Below, piece after piece: positions 1-11,631 of a stretch of 64,000 nt of DNA. The DNA comes from Hydrogenibacillus schlegelii. GTDB taxonomy: Bacteria > Bacillota > Bacilli > Thermicanales > DSM-22653. The stretch is taken from NCBI RefSeq assembly GCF_001653195.1, contig NZ_JXBB01000012.1:181304-245303 (forward strand), read 5' to 3'. Position 1 is the stretch's first letter. Each line of letters opens with the position of its first letter. Both the position numbers and the translations under genes were made by a program. Below the pieces are notes generated by a model. The model did not search any database and was not told the DNA's origin. It was given only the letters and a program-made list of their open reading frames with translations.

Positions 1-1
1 G

Positions 2-1057
2 CTTCTTTATGACCAGATCCGGGAATTTCGCCCCGACTGCGTCGCGATGAAAGACGAGGCGTCGCTTCAGCGCCTTCTCCTCAAACTCCACGCCCTCCCC
101 GAGCCCCGACGCCCGCGGGAGATCGGCTTCGGCTTTGAGGCGATCGCCCGGTGCGCCGTCCATCCGGAGGCCGTTCGCGTGATGAGCGCCCTCGTCGGCT
201 TTGCCGGCGTCCGGCCGACCCTCGCCGCCCTCCAGGCCGGAAAGACGGTCCTCCTCGCCAACAAAGAAACCCTCGTCGCCGCCGGTTCTGTCGTGCGGGC
301 GGCGGAAGCGGCCGGCGGCGGTCGGATCGTCCCGGTCGACAGCGAGCACGCCGCCGCCCGAATCGCCCTCCGCGGCCAGCCGCCGGAGGCCGTCTTGCGC
401 CTCGTCCTCACCGCCTCCGGCGGGGCGTTTCGCCATCTTGACCGCGCCGCCCTCGCAGACGTCACCGTGCGGGACGCCCTCCGGCACCCGACGTGGCGCA
501 TGGGGAAAAAACTCACCGTCGATTCGGCGACGCTCATGAACAAAGGGCTCGAGGTGATCGAAGCCCACGTCCTTTTCGGACTTCCCCTCGAGCGGATCGA
601 CGTCGTCCTCCATGATGAAAGCCTCGTGCACGCTATGGTAGAATTAAAGGACGGGACGTTCGTCGCCGTCCTCGGCCCCCGGGACATGCGCCTGCCGATC
701 CAGCAGGCGCTCTTCGACCCCGAAAGCCCGCCGGCTCTGGGCGAGCGCCTCGACCTCGCCCGGATCGGGGCGCTGCATTTCCGGCCGGTCGATCCGGCGC
801 GCTATCCGGCCCTCGGCCTGGCCTACGCCGCCGCCCGCGCCGGCGGCACGGCGCCGACGGTGCTTTCGGCCGCCAACGAGGTGGCGGTGGCGGCCTTTTT
901 GGACGGCAGGCTCTCCTTTGCGGCCATCGAGGCCGTCGTCGAGGCGGTGCTCGCCGCCCATGCGCCGGTTCCGGCGACCGACCTCGAGACGATCGAGGCG
1001 GCCGACCGGTGGGCCCGGGAACGGGCCCGGGCCGAAGTGCTGGCCCGGAGCGGCTGA
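2..1057 (+). CDS. dxr: 1-deoxy-D-xylulose 5-phosphate reductoisomerase, 5' truncated by window edge
   Basis: DXR converts DXP to MEP with NADPH, the committed step of the non-mevalonate isoprenoid pathway, in the cytosol. The reading frame is open from base 2 and reads LLYDQIREFRPD before the first Met at 47, so the gene starts upstream and the NADPH-binding N-terminus is missing. Family motifs seen are LANKETLVAAG, PVDSEH (metal and substrate loop), TASGG, TVDSATLMNKGLEVIEA and DMRLPIQ. One oddity is HDES where the family usually has HPQS; the His is kept. The stop lies 38 bases before rseP, the normal Firmicutes neighbour. The identity is secure. Confidence 0.95.
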   Translation, partial: LLYDQIREFRPDCVAMKDEASLQRLLLKLHALPEPRRPREIGFGFEAIARCAVHPEAVRVMSALVGFAGVRPTLAALQAGKTVLLANKETLVAAGSVVRAAEAAGGGRIVPVDSEHAAARIALRGQPPEAVLRLVLTASGGAFRHLDRAALADVTVRDALRHPTWRMGKKLTVDSATLMNKGLEVIEAHVLFGLPLERIDVVLHDESLVHAMVELKDGTFVAVLGPRDMRLPIQQALFDPESPPALGERLDLARIGALHFRPVDPARYPALGLAYAAARAGGTAPTVLSAANEVAVAAFLDGRLSFAAIEAVVEAVLAAHAPVPATDLETIEAADRWARERARAEVLARSG

Positions 1058-1095
1058 CCGGACGCCTCCGGCGATCATCGGAAGGAGGCGAAACG

Positions 1096-2544
1096 ATGCC
1101 GAGCCTCGGTTTTCTCGGCACCGCCCTCGCCATCGTGGCGGTGTTCGGGCTTTTGGTCTTCGTTCACGAGCTCGGTCATTTCCTCCTGGCCCGGCGGGCC
1201 GGGATTTTGGCGCGGGAGTTTGCCATCGGCTTCGGTCCGAAGCTTTTTAGCTTTAAACCGGGCGAGACCCTCTGGTCGGTGCGGCTTCTCCCCCTCGGCG
1301 GCTACGTCCGCATGGCCGGCGAGGACGTCGAAGGGGAGCCGCTCAAGCCGGGTCAGCGGGTCCGCCTCGAGCGGGACGGCGACGTCGTCCGGCGCATCCA
1401 CCTCGACGCGCCGGAAGGGTCGGTCGTCGTCCGCTCGGATCTCGAACGGGGGCTTCGCCTGACCGTCGAGGAGGGGGGAGAAGAACGCACCTATCCGGTC
1501 GCCCGGGACGCCGAGATCGTCTCGGGGGGAGAAGCGATCCAGATCGCTCCGTGGGACCGGCAGTTCGGCTCGAAATCGCTCCTCGACCGGTTTTGGGTCC
1601 TCGTCGCCGGACCGCTTTTTAACCTGCTCCTCGCGGCGGTGCTCTTTTCGCTGCTGGCGCTTTTAAGCGGCGTGCCGAACCCGGCGCCGGTCGTCGGCCA
1701 GGTCGGACCGGAGACCCCGGCGGCGGCGGCCGGCCTTCGGGCCGGGGACGTCATCCGGGCGGTGAACGGGCAGCCGGTCGCCTCGTGGGACGACCTGCAG
1801 CGGGCGATCGGCGAAAGCACCGCCGATGCCCTCGCCGTCGACGTCGAGCGGGACGGCCGGGACTTTCGGGCGGTCGTCCGGCCGAAGCGGCAGTTTTTCA
1901 TCGCGCAGATGACGAACACCGCCCAGATCGAACTTCTCCCGGGGGATGAGGTGACGGCGATCGACGGGACGCCCCTCGAAAGCGTCACCCAGGCGGAGGC
2001 CCTCCTCGAGGCGGCCGCGGGCCGGCCGGTCCGCCTTACCGTCCTCCGGGACGGCCGACCGGTCGACGTTTCATACGACCTCGGGAAGTACCGCCTCACC
2101 CTCGGCGAGCGGCGGATCATCGGCATCTATCAGGAGCGGACGTTTTCCGTCTGGGCCGCCCTCGTGGACGGTCCGAAGGAGACGGTCCTCTGGATCGGCC
2201 GCATCTTCGCCTCCCTCGGCGCCCTCTTTCAGAGCCATCACCCCCTCGACCAGCTCGGCGGGCCGGTGGCGATCTTCAAGCTCACCGGCGACGCGGCCCA
2301 GCGGGGCTTCTCGACGCTCCTTTTCTGGACGGCGCTTCTTTCGATCAACCTCGGCGTGTTCAATCTGCTCCCGATTCCGGCCTTGGACGGCGGCCGGCTC
2401 CTCTTCCTCGCGATCGAGGCCGTTCGGGGCCGTCCGATCGACCAGGCCAAAGAGGGCCTCGTCCACCTCATCGGCTTTGCGCTCCTCCTCCTCTTCATCG
2501 TCCTCGTCACCTGGAACGACATCCAGAAGCTCTTCCTCGGCTGA
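1096..2544 (+). CDS. rseP: RseP/RasP site-2 intramembrane zinc metalloprotease
   Basis: This site-2 protease cleaves membrane-embedded anti-sigma factors and leftover signal peptides within the membrane. The N-terminal segment carries HELGH (Zn ligands and catalytic Glu), and the third Zn ligand is in NLLPIPALDGGRL near the C-terminus. One or two PDZ-like domains fill the middle (GLRAGDVIRAVNGQPV and a weaker copy, GDEVTAIDGTPL). At least four hydrophobic segments are visible. I chose ATG at 1096 because GGAGG at 1083-1087 sits 8 bases upstream; the frame is open further upstream but overlaps dxr. About 482 residues, somewhat longer than the B. subtilis protein. It lies in the dxr-rseP-ispG-proS-polC run. 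Confidence 0.94.
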   Translation: MPSLGFLGTALAIVAVFGLLVFVHELGHFLLARRAGILAREFAIGFGPKLFSFKPGETLWSVRLLPLGGYVRMAGEDVEGEPLKPGQRVRLERDGDVVRRIHLDAPEGSVVVRSDLERGLRLTVEEGGEERTYPVARDAEIVSGGEAIQIAPWDRQFGSKSLLDRFWVLVAGPLFNLLLAAVLFSLLALLSGVPNPAPVVGQVGPETPAAAAGLRAGDVIRAVNGQPVASWDDLQRAIGESTADALAVDVERDGRDFRAVVRPKRQFFIAQMTNTAQIELLPGDEVTAIDGTPLESVTQAEALLEAAAGRPVRLTVLRDGRPVDVSYDLGKYRLTLGERRIIGIYQERTFSVWAALVDGPKETVLWIGRIFASLGALFQSHHPLDQLGGPVAIFKLTGDAAQRGFSTLLFWTALLSINLGVFNLLPIPALDGGRLLFLAIEAVRGRPIDQAKEGLVHLIGFALLLLFIVLVTWNDIQKLFLG

Positions 2545-2604
2545 GGCGCGGACCAGGCGCTCCCCGGCCGAGGGGCGGCCAGACCGCCGGAAGGAGGCAC
2601 GGGC

Positions 2605-3813
2605 GTGTACACCCGCGAACAGACGAAGCCCGTCCGGGTCGGACGGGTTCAGATCGGCGGCCAGCCGTCGGTCGTCATCCAGTCGATGACGACGACCGAC
2701 ACCCGGGACGTCGACGGGACGCTCCGGCAAATCGAGGCGCTCCATGCGGCCGGCTGCCAGATCGTCCGCCTCGCCGTCGTCGACGAACGGGCGGCGGAGG
2801 CCCTTCGGGAGATCAAGCGCCGCTCGCCGCTTCCGATCGTCGCCGACATCCACTTCGACTACCGGCTGGCTTTGAAGGCGATCGATGCCGGCGTCGACAA
2901 GGTGCGGATCAACCCGGGGAACATCGGCTCCCGGGAGCGGGTGAAAGCGGTCGTTCGGGCGGCCAAAGAGCGCGGCGTGCCGATCCGGATCGGCGTCAAC
3001 TCCGGCTCCGTCGAGCGGCCCCTTCTGGAAAAATACGGCTCGCCGACCGCCGATGCCCTCGTGGAAAGCGCCCTCGGCCACATTGAGATCCTCGAAGACC
3101 TCGAGTTCACCGACATCGTCGTCTCGCTCAAGTCAACCGACGTCCCGACGATGATCGCGGCGTATCGGAAGATGGCCGAGGTGCGGCCGTACCCGCTCCA
3201 CGTCGGCGTGACGGAGGCGGGAACCGCCTGGAGCGGCGCCATCAAATCGGCCGTCGGCATCGGGACGGTGCTCGCCTTAGGTCTTGGCGATACGATCCGG
3301 GTGTCGCTCGCCGCCGATCCGGTGGAAGAGATCAAGGTCGCGAAGCAGATCTTAAAGAGCCTCAACCTCGCCGCCTCGGAGCCGGTCGTCGTCGCCTGCC
3401 CGACGTGCGGCCGGGTGGCGATCGACGTCATCGGCCTCGCCGAAAGGATCGAGCAGGCGGTGGCGACGAAGAAGCGGCCGTGGAAGATCGCCGTCATGGG
3501 CTGCGCGGTGAACGGTCCCGGGGAGGCCCGGGAGGCGGACATCGGCGTCGCCGGCGGCCGCGGCGAAGGGCTCCTCTTCCGGGGCGGGAAGATCATCCGC
3601 AAGGTCAAAGAAGAAGAGCTGTTCGACGCCCTCATGGCCGAACTCGAACAGATGGAGCGGGAAGCCGAGGCCCGGGAAGCGGGGTCCGGCCCTGCCGCGC
3701 CGGATGGCTATGCGCTTCAGGCCGGCGGCGCCTTCGAAGGCGCCGGAGGCGGCGCGGACGGAGCCGCTTTGGTGCCTTCCGGGACCTCCGGCGGCGAACC
3801 ACGCGGAAAGTGA
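2605..3813 (+). CDS. ispG: 4-hydroxy-3-methylbut-2-enyl diphosphate synthase (IspG/GcpE)
   Basis: IspG reductively opens MEcPP to HMBPP, the penultimate MEP-pathway step, using a [4Fe-4S] cluster. The TIM-barrel start ([21 protein letters not shown]) and the C-terminal cluster domain with CPTCGR and [11 protein letters not shown], which supply the cluster cysteines, are clear. The start is GTG at 2605, seven bases after AAGGAGG. The last 45 or so residues are a Gly/Ala/Glu-rich tail that normal IspG (about 350-370 aa) lacks. It lies between rseP and proS, so two MEP-pathway genes share this operon. The function is secure; the tail has no known role. Confidence 0.95.
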   Translation: MYTREQTKPVRVGRVQIGGQPSVVIQSMTTTDTRDVDGTLRQIEALHAAGCQIVRLAVVDERAAEALREIKRRSPLPIVADIHFDYRLALKAIDAGVDKVRINPGNIGSRERVKAVVRAAKERGVPIRIGVNSGSVERPLLEKYGSPTADALVESALGHIEILEDLEFTDIVVSLKSTDVPTMIAAYRKMAEVRPYPLHVGVTEAGTAWSGAIKSAVGIGTVLALGLGDTIRVSLAADPVEEIKVAKQILKSLNLAASEPVVVACPTCGRVAIDVIGLAERIEQAVATKKRPWKIAVMGCAVNGPGEAREADIGVAGGRGEGLLFRGGKIIRKVKEEELFDALMAELEQMEREAEAREAGSGPAAPDGYALQAGGAFEGAGGGADGAALVPSGTSGGEPRGK

Positions 3814-3822
3814 GGCGAAGCG

Positions 3823-5535
<1,713 letters not shown>

Positions 5536-5629
5536 AGGCGGATGCCGACCCCGACCGCCCGGTCCCGCCGAGAAGGCGGTCGAACCGCCGGCGGTCGGAC
5601 CGGAGCACGAGAAACGGGAGGTGAAGGGC

Positions 5630-8600
5630 GTGATCGACCCCGCCTTGGGCGGACTGATGGCGCGCGTGCCGCCGGAGGACAAGCTGTCCGAGGCGCTCCA
5701 GGCCGCCCGGCTCGAGCGGCTGGTCGTCTACCCCGACGCCCGGCGGTGGATCATCCGGATCGCCGCGCCGGCCCTGCTCCCGGCCGCGCCCCTCATCGCC
5801 TGGGAAGCGGCGCTCGGGGCCGCCTTCCGGGACGTGGCGGACGTCGAGCTTTGGGTGCGCATCGAGCCGCCGCCGCCCTTTCCGGCCGTCGCCCGGGGGT
5901 ACGGGGACGCCCTCCTCGGCTACCTTGCGGCGCGGCACCCGCTCCTCGCCGCCGCCATCGTCGACGTCGCCTTCGAGGCGACCGACGACGGGCGGGCCGT
6001 GCTGTACGTCGAGCCGGCGGCGGTTCCGGCCTTCCAAAACGGCGCCTTAAAGACCCTCCGGCGCTTTTTCGCCCAATACGTTGGCCGGACGCCGGAAGTC
6101 GCCGTCCTGCCGGCGCCGGACGATGCCGTCCGGGCCGCCGCCCGGCGGGAGCGCCTGGCCGCCGCCGAAGAGGCCGCGCTTGCCTCCGTCGTAGAGCGGG
6201 CGTCTCCGTCCGACGGCGAAGGCCGGCCCCCCGCCGGCCCACGGCAGAACGGAAACGGCGCCGCCGAAGCGGCCGCCGAAGGGACGGAGGCGGCGGAGAC
6301 GGTTCTCTTCGGCCGGCCGATCGCCGCCCGGCCGGTCGCCCTCCGAAGCGTCGCCGAAGGGGAGGACGTCGCCGTCGAAGGCGTCGTCTTTGCCCGGGAA
6401 GAACGGCCGACTCGGACGGGGGCCGTCCTCCTCCTCAAGATCGCCGACGGCGAGAGCGCCTTGGCGGTGAAGCTCTTTCTTCGGAAAGGCGACGACGCCG
6501 TCCGGGCGGCGGCGCTTCAGGAAGGCGTCCGGGCCCGCTTCCGCGGCCGCGTCGCCTTCGATCCGTACGAGCGCGATCTCGTCCTCACGGCGGACGATGT
6601 CGTTCGGCTTCCCGACCGGCGGCGGGAAGATCGGGCGCCGAAAAAGCGCGTCGAGCTTCACCTCCACACGGCGATGAGCACCATGGACGCGCCGCTTCCG
6701 GTGGCGGCGGCCGTCCGACGGGCGGCGGAATACGGCCACGCCGCCGTGGCGATCACCGATCACGGCGTCGTGCAGGCCTATCCGGAGGCGTACGCGGCCG
6801 GGGAACAATACGGCGTCAAGATCCTCTACGGCCTCGAAGCGTACCTTGTCGACGACGAGACGGAGATCGTCTTCGACCCGGACCCAAAGCGGCGCCTTGC
6901 GGACGACGCGTACGTCGTCTTCGACGTGGAGACGACGGGGCTGTCCAGCGAGCGGGATACGATCATCGAGATCGGCGCCGTGAAGATTGAAGGCGGCCGG
7001 GAGGTCGGGGCGTTCCACACCTTTGTCGATCCCGGCCGACCGCTTCCGGCGAAGATCGTCGAGCTCACCGGCATCACCGACGCCATGCTCCGGGGGGCGC
7101 CGACGCCGGAGGAGGCGCTGGCGCGGTTTCGCGCCTTCATCGACGGGGCGACCCTCGTCGCCCACAACGCCCGCTTCGACCTCGGCTTTTTGCGGGCCGG
7201 CCTGAAGCGGGCGGGACTTCCTCCGTTTTCCGGGCCGGCGATCGACACCCTGGGGCTGGCGCGGCTCCTTTTGCCGGATTTGAAAAACCACCGCCTCGAC
7301 ACCCTCGCCGAGCACTTCGGCGTCGCCCTCGAGCGGCACCACCGGGCCGTCGACGACGCCCGAGCGACGGCGGAGATCTTCCTCAAGCTCCTCCAGGAGC
7401 TTGCCGGCCGCGGCATCACCACCCAGGGCGCGCTGGCGGCGGAAAAAGACCCGGAGGCGTACGCCAAGGTCCGGCCGAAGCACGCCACCCTCTGGGCGAC
7501 GAGCGAAGCGGGCCTTCAGAACCTCTACCGGCTGGTGACGAAGTCCCACCTCGAGACGTTTCACCGCGTCCCCCGGATCACCAAGCGGGACCTCGAAGCG
7601 CACCGGGAGGGCCTCCTCGTCGGGAGCGGCTGCGACGAAGGAGAACTGTTCGACGCGGCGATGAACGAGGACTTCGACAGCCTCCTCCGCCGGATGAGCT
7701 TCTACGACGTCGTCGAGGTCATGCCGCCGGACTTCTACCTCGCCCGGATGGACCTTTCCGAAGCCGAGGCGCTTCCCATCATCCGCCAGACGATCGAGCG
7801 CCTCATCGCCGCCGCCGAGGTCGCCGGAAAGCCGGTCGTCGCCACCGGCAACGTCCATCACCTCGACCCGGAAGACGTCGTCTTCCGGCGCATCCTCCTC
7901 GCCAACCAGAACGGCCCCCGGACCCGGGACCCGAATCGCATCCGGCCGCAGCCGTACCGGACGACGGAAGAGATGCTCGAGGCGTTCGCCTTCCTCGGCC
8001 GGGAGAAGGCGGAGGAGATCGTCATCCACCAACCGACCGCCATCGCCGAAGCCATTCCGTCGATGAAGCCCTTTCCCGACGGCCTCTTTACGCCGGTGAT
8101 CGACGGCGCCGAAGACGAAATCCGCCGCCTCGCCACCGAGCGGGCGCGGGCCGTCTACGGCGATCCGCTTCCGGCGATCGTCGCCGAGCGGCTCGAGCGG
8201 GAGCTTCGGAGCATCATCGACGGCGGCTTCGCCGTCGTCTACCTCATCGCGCAAAAGCTCGTGAAAAAATCCCTCGAAGACGGGTACCTCGTCGGCTCCC
8301 GCGGCTCCGTCGGCTCGTCCCTCGTCGCGACGATGCTCGGCATCACCGAGGTCAATCCTCTCCCGCCCCATTACGTCTGCCCGAGCTGCCACTACAGCGC
8401 CTTCGTCGAAGACGGATCGGTCAAAGACGGCTACGACCTGCCGGAGCAGGCGTGCCCCGTCTGCGGGACGCCGCTTCACCGGGACGGCCACGACATCCCC
8501 TTTGAAACGTTTATGGGCTTCAAAGGCGACAAGGTGCCGGACATCGACCTCAACTTTTCCGGCGAATACCAGGCGGAGGCCCACCGGCACGCGGAGGCGA

Positions 8601-9964
8601 TCCTCGGCCGGACGAACGTCTTTCGCGCCGGCACGATCTCGACGGTGGCGGAAAAGACCGCCTACGGTTTCGTCCGAAAATACCTGGAAGAGCGGGGCGA
8701 AACCCGCCGCAAGGCGGAGATCGACTGGCTCGCCCGGGGGACGGCCGGCGTCAAGCGGACGACGGGGCAGCACCCCGGCGGGCTCATCGTCGTGCCCCGG
8801 GGAGAAGACGTCCACCGCTTTACGCCGCTTCAGCGGCCGGCGGACGACCCGGCGTCGGAGACGATCACGACCCACTTCGACTACCACGCCCTCTCGGACC
8901 GGCTTTTGAAGCTCGACCTTCTCGGCCACGACGACCCGACGGTCCTCCGCATGCTCTACGACCTGACCGGGATCGACCCGCGGACGGTGCCGCCGACCGA
9001 TCCGACGGTGATGGCGCTTTTCAGCGGCACCGAGCCCCTCGGGCCGGACGTCGGCCTCGAGGCGATCGACGTCCGGGTCGGCACCCTCGGGCTTCCGGAG
9101 TTCGGCACCCGCTTCGTCCGGGGGATGCTCGAAGAAACGCGGCCGACGACGTTTGCCGAGCTCGTTCAGATCTCGGGCCTCTCCCACGGCACCGACGTCT
9201 GGGTCGGGAACGCCCAGGAGCTCATCCGAAGCGGCGTCGCCGAGCTCAAGGACGTCATCGGCTGCCGCGACGACATCATGCTCTACCTCATCGGGAAGGG
9301 GCTCGAGCCGCAGCAGGCGTTTCGCGTCATGGAAAGCGTCCGGAAAGGGAAGGGCGTCCCGCCGGACGACCAGGAGGCGATGCGGGCCCACGGCGTGCCG
9401 GCGTGGTACATCGACTCGTGCCAGAAGATCAAGTACATGTTCCCGAAGGCGCACGCCGTCGCCTACGTCCTCATGGCCGTCCGGATCGCCTACTTCAAGG
9501 TCTACCACCCGCTCGCCTTTTACGCGACGTATTTTTCCATCCGGGCCGACGAATTCGACCTCGCCCTCGTCCTTGCCGGGGAGGCGGCCGTCCGGGAGAA
9601 GATCGCCGAGCTCTTGCAAAAAGGGACGGAAGCGTCGGCGAAGGAGAAAAACCTGCTCACCGTTCTCGAGGTGGCGTACGAAATGCTCCGGCGGGGCTTT
9701 CGTTTCCTTCCGCTCGACCTCGAGCGGTCCGACGCGTTTCGCTTTATTCCGGAGGGCGACGGGCTCCTCGTGCCGTTTATCGCCGTCGACGGTCTCGGCG
9801 AAGCGGCGGCGGAGAGCATCGTCCGGGCCCGGGAAGACGGGCCGTTTCTCTCCGTCGAAGACTTCCACGCCCGGACGCGGGTGTCGAAGGCGGTCGTCGA
9901 CGCCCTTCGAGCGCTGGGCGCCTTCGCCCGCCTGCCCGAGACGAACCAGATGACGCTCTTTTAG
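5630..9964 (+). CDS. polC: DNA polymerase III alpha subunit, PolC type
   Basis: This is the replicative leading-strand polymerase of Firmicutes. Domain order: an N-terminal region, an OB fold (about residues 230-330), and a PHP domain opening with HLHTAMSTMD and ITDHG. A DEDDh proofreading exonuclease is inserted in the PHP domain (FDVETTGL, HNARFDLGFL, HRAVDDARAT). The polymerase core has GSRGSVGSSLVATMLGITEV and PDIDLNF, and a four-cysteine zinc site (CPSC and CPVC). GTG at 5630 is chosen because GGGAGG (5616-5621) is optimally spaced; an in-frame GTG at 5621 lies inside that Shine-Dalgarno. About 1444 residues, typical for PolC. It ends the first operon, just before a terminator. Confidence 0.96.
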   Translation: MIDPALGGLMARVPPEDKLSEALQAARLERLVVYPDARRWIIRIAAPALLPAAPLIAWEAALGAAFRDVADVELWVRIEPPPPFPAVARGYGDALLGYLAARHPLLAAAIVDVAFEATDDGRAVLYVEPAAVPAFQNGALKTLRRFFAQYVGRTPEVAVLPAPDDAVRAAARRERLAAAEEAALASVVERASPSDGEGRPPAGPRQNGNGAAEAAAEGTEAAETVLFGRPIAARPVALRSVAEGEDVAVEGVVFAREERPTRTGAVLLLKIADGESALAVKLFLRKGDDAVRAAALQEGVRARFRGRVAFDPYERDLVLTADDVVRLPDRRREDRAPKKRVELHLHTAMSTMDAPLPVAAAVRRAAEYGHAAVAITDHGVVQAYPEAYAAGEQYGVKILYGLEAYLVDDETEIVFDPDPKRRLADDAYVVFDVETTGLSSERDTIIEIGAVKIEGGREVGAFHTFVDPGRPLPAKIVELTGITDAMLRGAPTPEEALARFRAFIDGATLVAHNARFDLGFLRAGLKRAGLPPFSGPAIDTLGLARLLLPDLKNHRLDTLAEHFGVALERHHRAVDDARATAEIFLKLLQELAGRGITTQGALAAEKDPEAYAKVRPKHATLWATSEAGLQNLYRLVTKSHLETFHRVPRITKRDLEAHREGLLVGSGCDEGELFDAAMNEDFDSLLRRMSFYDVVEVMPPDFYLARMDLSEAEALPIIRQTIERLIAAAEVAGKPVVATGNVHHLDPEDVVFRRILLANQNGPRTRDPNRIRPQPYRTTEEMLEAFAFLGREKAEEIVIHQPTAIAEAIPSMKPFPDGLFTPVIDGAEDEIRRLATERARAVYGDPLPAIVAERLERELRSIIDGGFAVVYLIAQKLVKKSLEDGYLVGSRGSVGSSLVATMLGITEVNPLPPHYVCPSCHYSAFVEDGSVKDGYDLPEQACPVCGTPLHRDGHDIPFETFMGFKGDKVPDIDLNFSGEYQAEAHRHAEAILGRTNVFRAGTISTVAEKTAYGFVRKYLEERGETRRKAEIDWLARGTAGVKRTTGQHPGGLIVVPRGEDVHRFTPLQRPADDPASETITTHFDYHALSDRLLKLDLLGHDDPTVLRMLYDLTGIDPRTVPPTDPTVMALFSGTEPLGPDVGLEAIDVRVGTLGLPEFGTRFVRGMLEETRPTTFAELVQISGLSHGTDVWVGNAQELIRSGVAELKDVIGCRDDIMLYLIGKGLEPQQAFRVMESVRKGKGVPPDDQEAMRAHGVPAWYIDSCQKIKYMFPKAHAVAYVLMAVRIAYFKVYHPLAFYATYFSIRADEFDLALVLAGEAAVREKIAELLQKGTEASAKEKNLLTVLEVAYEMLRRGFRFLPLDLERSDAFRFIPEGDGLLVPFIAVDGLGEAAAESIVRAREDGPFLSVEDFHARTRVSKAVVDALRALGAFARLPETNQMTLF

Positions 9965-10014
9965 GGGCATTCCCGGATCGCGCTTTTTGGCACAAACGAT
10001 TCGGGCCCCCCGAT

Positions 10015-10044
10015 CGCCCGGCCCGGCGGCCGGGCGGTTTTTTT
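10015..10044 (+). terminator. Rho-independent terminator after polC
   Basis: CGCCCGGC (10015-10022) pairs perfectly with GCCGGGCG (10029-10036) around a six-base loop and is followed by seven T residues at 10038-10044. It sits 50 bases after the polC stop and separates this operon from the rpiB/nuo unit. Confidence 0.9.
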
Positions 10045-10130
10045 GGCTTCGGCGGCGGATCGCCGGTCGTGAAGGAACGCACAAAGCTTTCAAGCAAGAC
10101 GAAAAAGTTCAAGATTCTTTAACAAATGAT

Positions 10131-10161
10131 TTGTACAATTCCGCCAAAAAAGCGCTATAAT
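10131..10161 (+). promoter_or_regulatory. Candidate sigma-A promoter for rpiB-nuo
   Basis: A consensus -10 TATAAT is at 10156-10161 in an AT-rich island. The best upstream hexamer is TTGTAC (10131-10136), 19 bases away, so the -35 match is weak. It is the only promoter-like site between the polC terminator and rpiB. Confidence 0.55.
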
Positions 10162-10193
10162 GAGGGACATCACGCCGAAAGGGGGGAAGGCGG

Positions 10194-10682
10194 ATGCGCG
10201 TCGCCATCGGCGCCGATCACGGCGGCGTCGAACTCAAAGAGGTCCTCAAAGCGTTCATCGCCGGTGAACTCGGCCATGCGGTCGACGACGTCGGCTGCCT
10301 TTCGTGCGGCGCGGGAGCGTCCGTGGACTACCCGGATTTCGCCTTCCCCGTCGCGGATCGAGTCGCTCGCGGGGTGGCGGACCGCGGCATCCTCATCTGC
10401 GGCACCGGGATCGGCATGATGATCGCCGCGAACAAAGTGCCGGGCATCCGGGCGGCCCTCGCCCACGACCTGTATTCGGCCCGCATGTCCCGGGCGCACA
10501 ACGACGCGAACGTCCTCACGCTGGGCGGCCGGATCATCGGCCCGGAGCTCGCCCGGGAGATCGTGCGGGTCTGGCTCGCCACGCCCTTTGAAGGCGGCCG
10601 GCACGCCCGCCGACTGGAAAAAATCGCCGGACGGGAGGCCGCCCTCCGGGTCCGTCGGAACGGCGAAGGGGGCGGCACCTGA
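10194..10682 (+). CDS. rpiB: Ribose-5-phosphate isomerase B (RpiB/LacAB family)
   Basis: RpiB interconverts ribose 5-phosphate and ribulose 5-phosphate, feeding the substrate of phosphoribulokinase. Motifs seen are [41 protein letters not shown] (catalytic Cys and anion hole) and [12 protein letters not shown]. The start ATG 10194 follows AAAGGGGGG. At 162 residues it is about 12 residues longer than usual because of an Arg-rich tail. Its stop overlaps the nuoA start (TGATG), so it is the first gene of the nuo operon here. Fusion of a pentose-phosphate gene to the respiratory operon is unusual but fits an autotroph. Confidence 0.93.
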   Translation: MRVAIGADHGGVELKEVLKAFIAGELGHAVDDVGCLSCGAGASVDYPDFAFPVADRVARGVADRGILICGTGIGMMIAANKVPGIRAALAHDLYSARMSRAHNDANVLTLGGRIIGPELAREIVRVWLATPFEGGRHARRLEKIAGREAALRVRRNGEGGGT

Positions 10683-11056
10683 TGCCGGCGGCGGTCGCGT
10701 ACACGAACAGCCTGATCTTCATCGCCGTCTTCCTCGTCCTGGCGGTGGCGCTCCCGGTCGTCGCCTTCACCATGAGCCGGCTCCTTCGGCCGCACCATTT
10801 CTACCGGGAAAAAGGCGAGACGTACGAAAGCGGCACCCAGCCCCTCGGCACGAGCTGGGTCCGCTTCCGGGTGAAGTATTACCTGTTTGCGCTTCTTTTT
10901 GTCCTCTTCGACGTGGAGACGCTCTTTCTCTACCCGTGGGCCGTCGTCTACGACCGCCTCGGATGGTTTGCCGTCGCCGAGATGGCCGTCTTCCTCTTCC
11001 TGCTCGTTTTCGGTCTCGTCTACGCCTGGCGAAAGGGGGTCCTCGAATGGAAATGA
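10682..11056 (+). CDS. nuoA: NADH-quinone oxidoreductase subunit A
   Basis: This is a small membrane subunit of complex I at the junction of the quinone module and the proton-pumping arm. Three transmembrane helices are visible, with the loop [12 protein letters not shown] and the conserved acidic helix [12 protein letters not shown]. At 124 residues it has the usual length. The ATG overlaps the rpiB stop by one base, so translation is coupled, and the 3' end overlaps nuoB. Confidence 0.95.
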   Translation: MPAAVAYTNSLIFIAVFLVLAVALPVVAFTMSRLLRPHHFYREKGETYESGTQPLGTSWVRFRVKYYLFALLFVLFDVETLFLYPWAVVYDRLGWFAVAEMAVFLFLLVFGLVYAWRKGVLEWK

Positions 11057-11631
11057 CCGTCGGCCTCCGGCCGGAGGCGATCGACCTCGGCCTCGAGGGC
11101 GTGGCGGCGGAGGAGGCGGAGCTTTTGAAGCGGAATGTGCTTTTCTCCCGCCTCGAGGAGCTCAAGGCGTGGGCCCGGTCGAACTCCCTCTGGCCGCTCA
11201 CCTTCGGCCTCGCCTGCTGCGCCATCGAGATGATGGGCACGAGCGGCAGCCACTACGACGCCGACCGCTTCGGCGTCTTCTTCCGGGCGTCGCCCCGGCA
11301 GGCGGACGTGATGATCGTCTCCGGCACGGTGACGAAGAAGATGGCGCCGATTTTAAGGCGCCTGTACGACCAGATGGCGGAGCCCCGGTGGGTGATCGCC
11401 ATGGGGAGCTGCGCCACCGCCGGCGGGCCGTACGTCCGCTCGTACAGCGTCGTCAAGGGCGTCGACCAGATCGTCCCGGTCGACGTCTACATTCCCGGCT
11501 GCCCGCCGACGCCGGTCGCCCTCATCTACGGGATCCAGAAGCTGCAGGCGAAAATCCGCACCGAGGCCCGAACGGGAAGGCGGGTGAAGGACGATGAACG
11601 CCCGCTCCGTGCCGCCGATTCGGCCGTATGA
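11047..11631 (+). CDS. nuoB: NADH-quinone oxidoreductase subunit B (cluster N2 subunit)
   Basis: NuoB carries the terminal [4Fe-4S] cluster N2 that hands electrons to quinone. The ligands are visible as the tandem Cys in [18 protein letters not shown] and GCPPTP. The frame is open well upstream, but ATG 11047 is chosen because AAAGGGGG at 11032-11039 lies seven bases before it and it begins like the family. About 194 residues. It overlaps nuoA by 10 bases and nuoC by 38. Confidence 0.95.
   Translation: MEMTVGLRPEAIDLGLEGVAAEEAELLKRNVLFSRLEELKAWARSNSLWPLTFGLACCAIEMMGTSGSHYDADRFGVFFRASPRQADVMIVSGTVTKKMAPILRRLYDQMAEPRWVIAMGSCATAGGPYVRSYSVVKGVDQIVPVDVYIPGCPPTPVALIYGIQKLQAKIRTEARTGRRVKDDERPLRAADSAV

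Noticed and set aside
6047..10093. Very long minus-strand open frame (1348 codons) opposite polC
   Set aside because: It mirrors the codon pattern of a secure PolC gene, has charged low-information sequence and no family motifs; GC-rich genes often leave such antisense frames.
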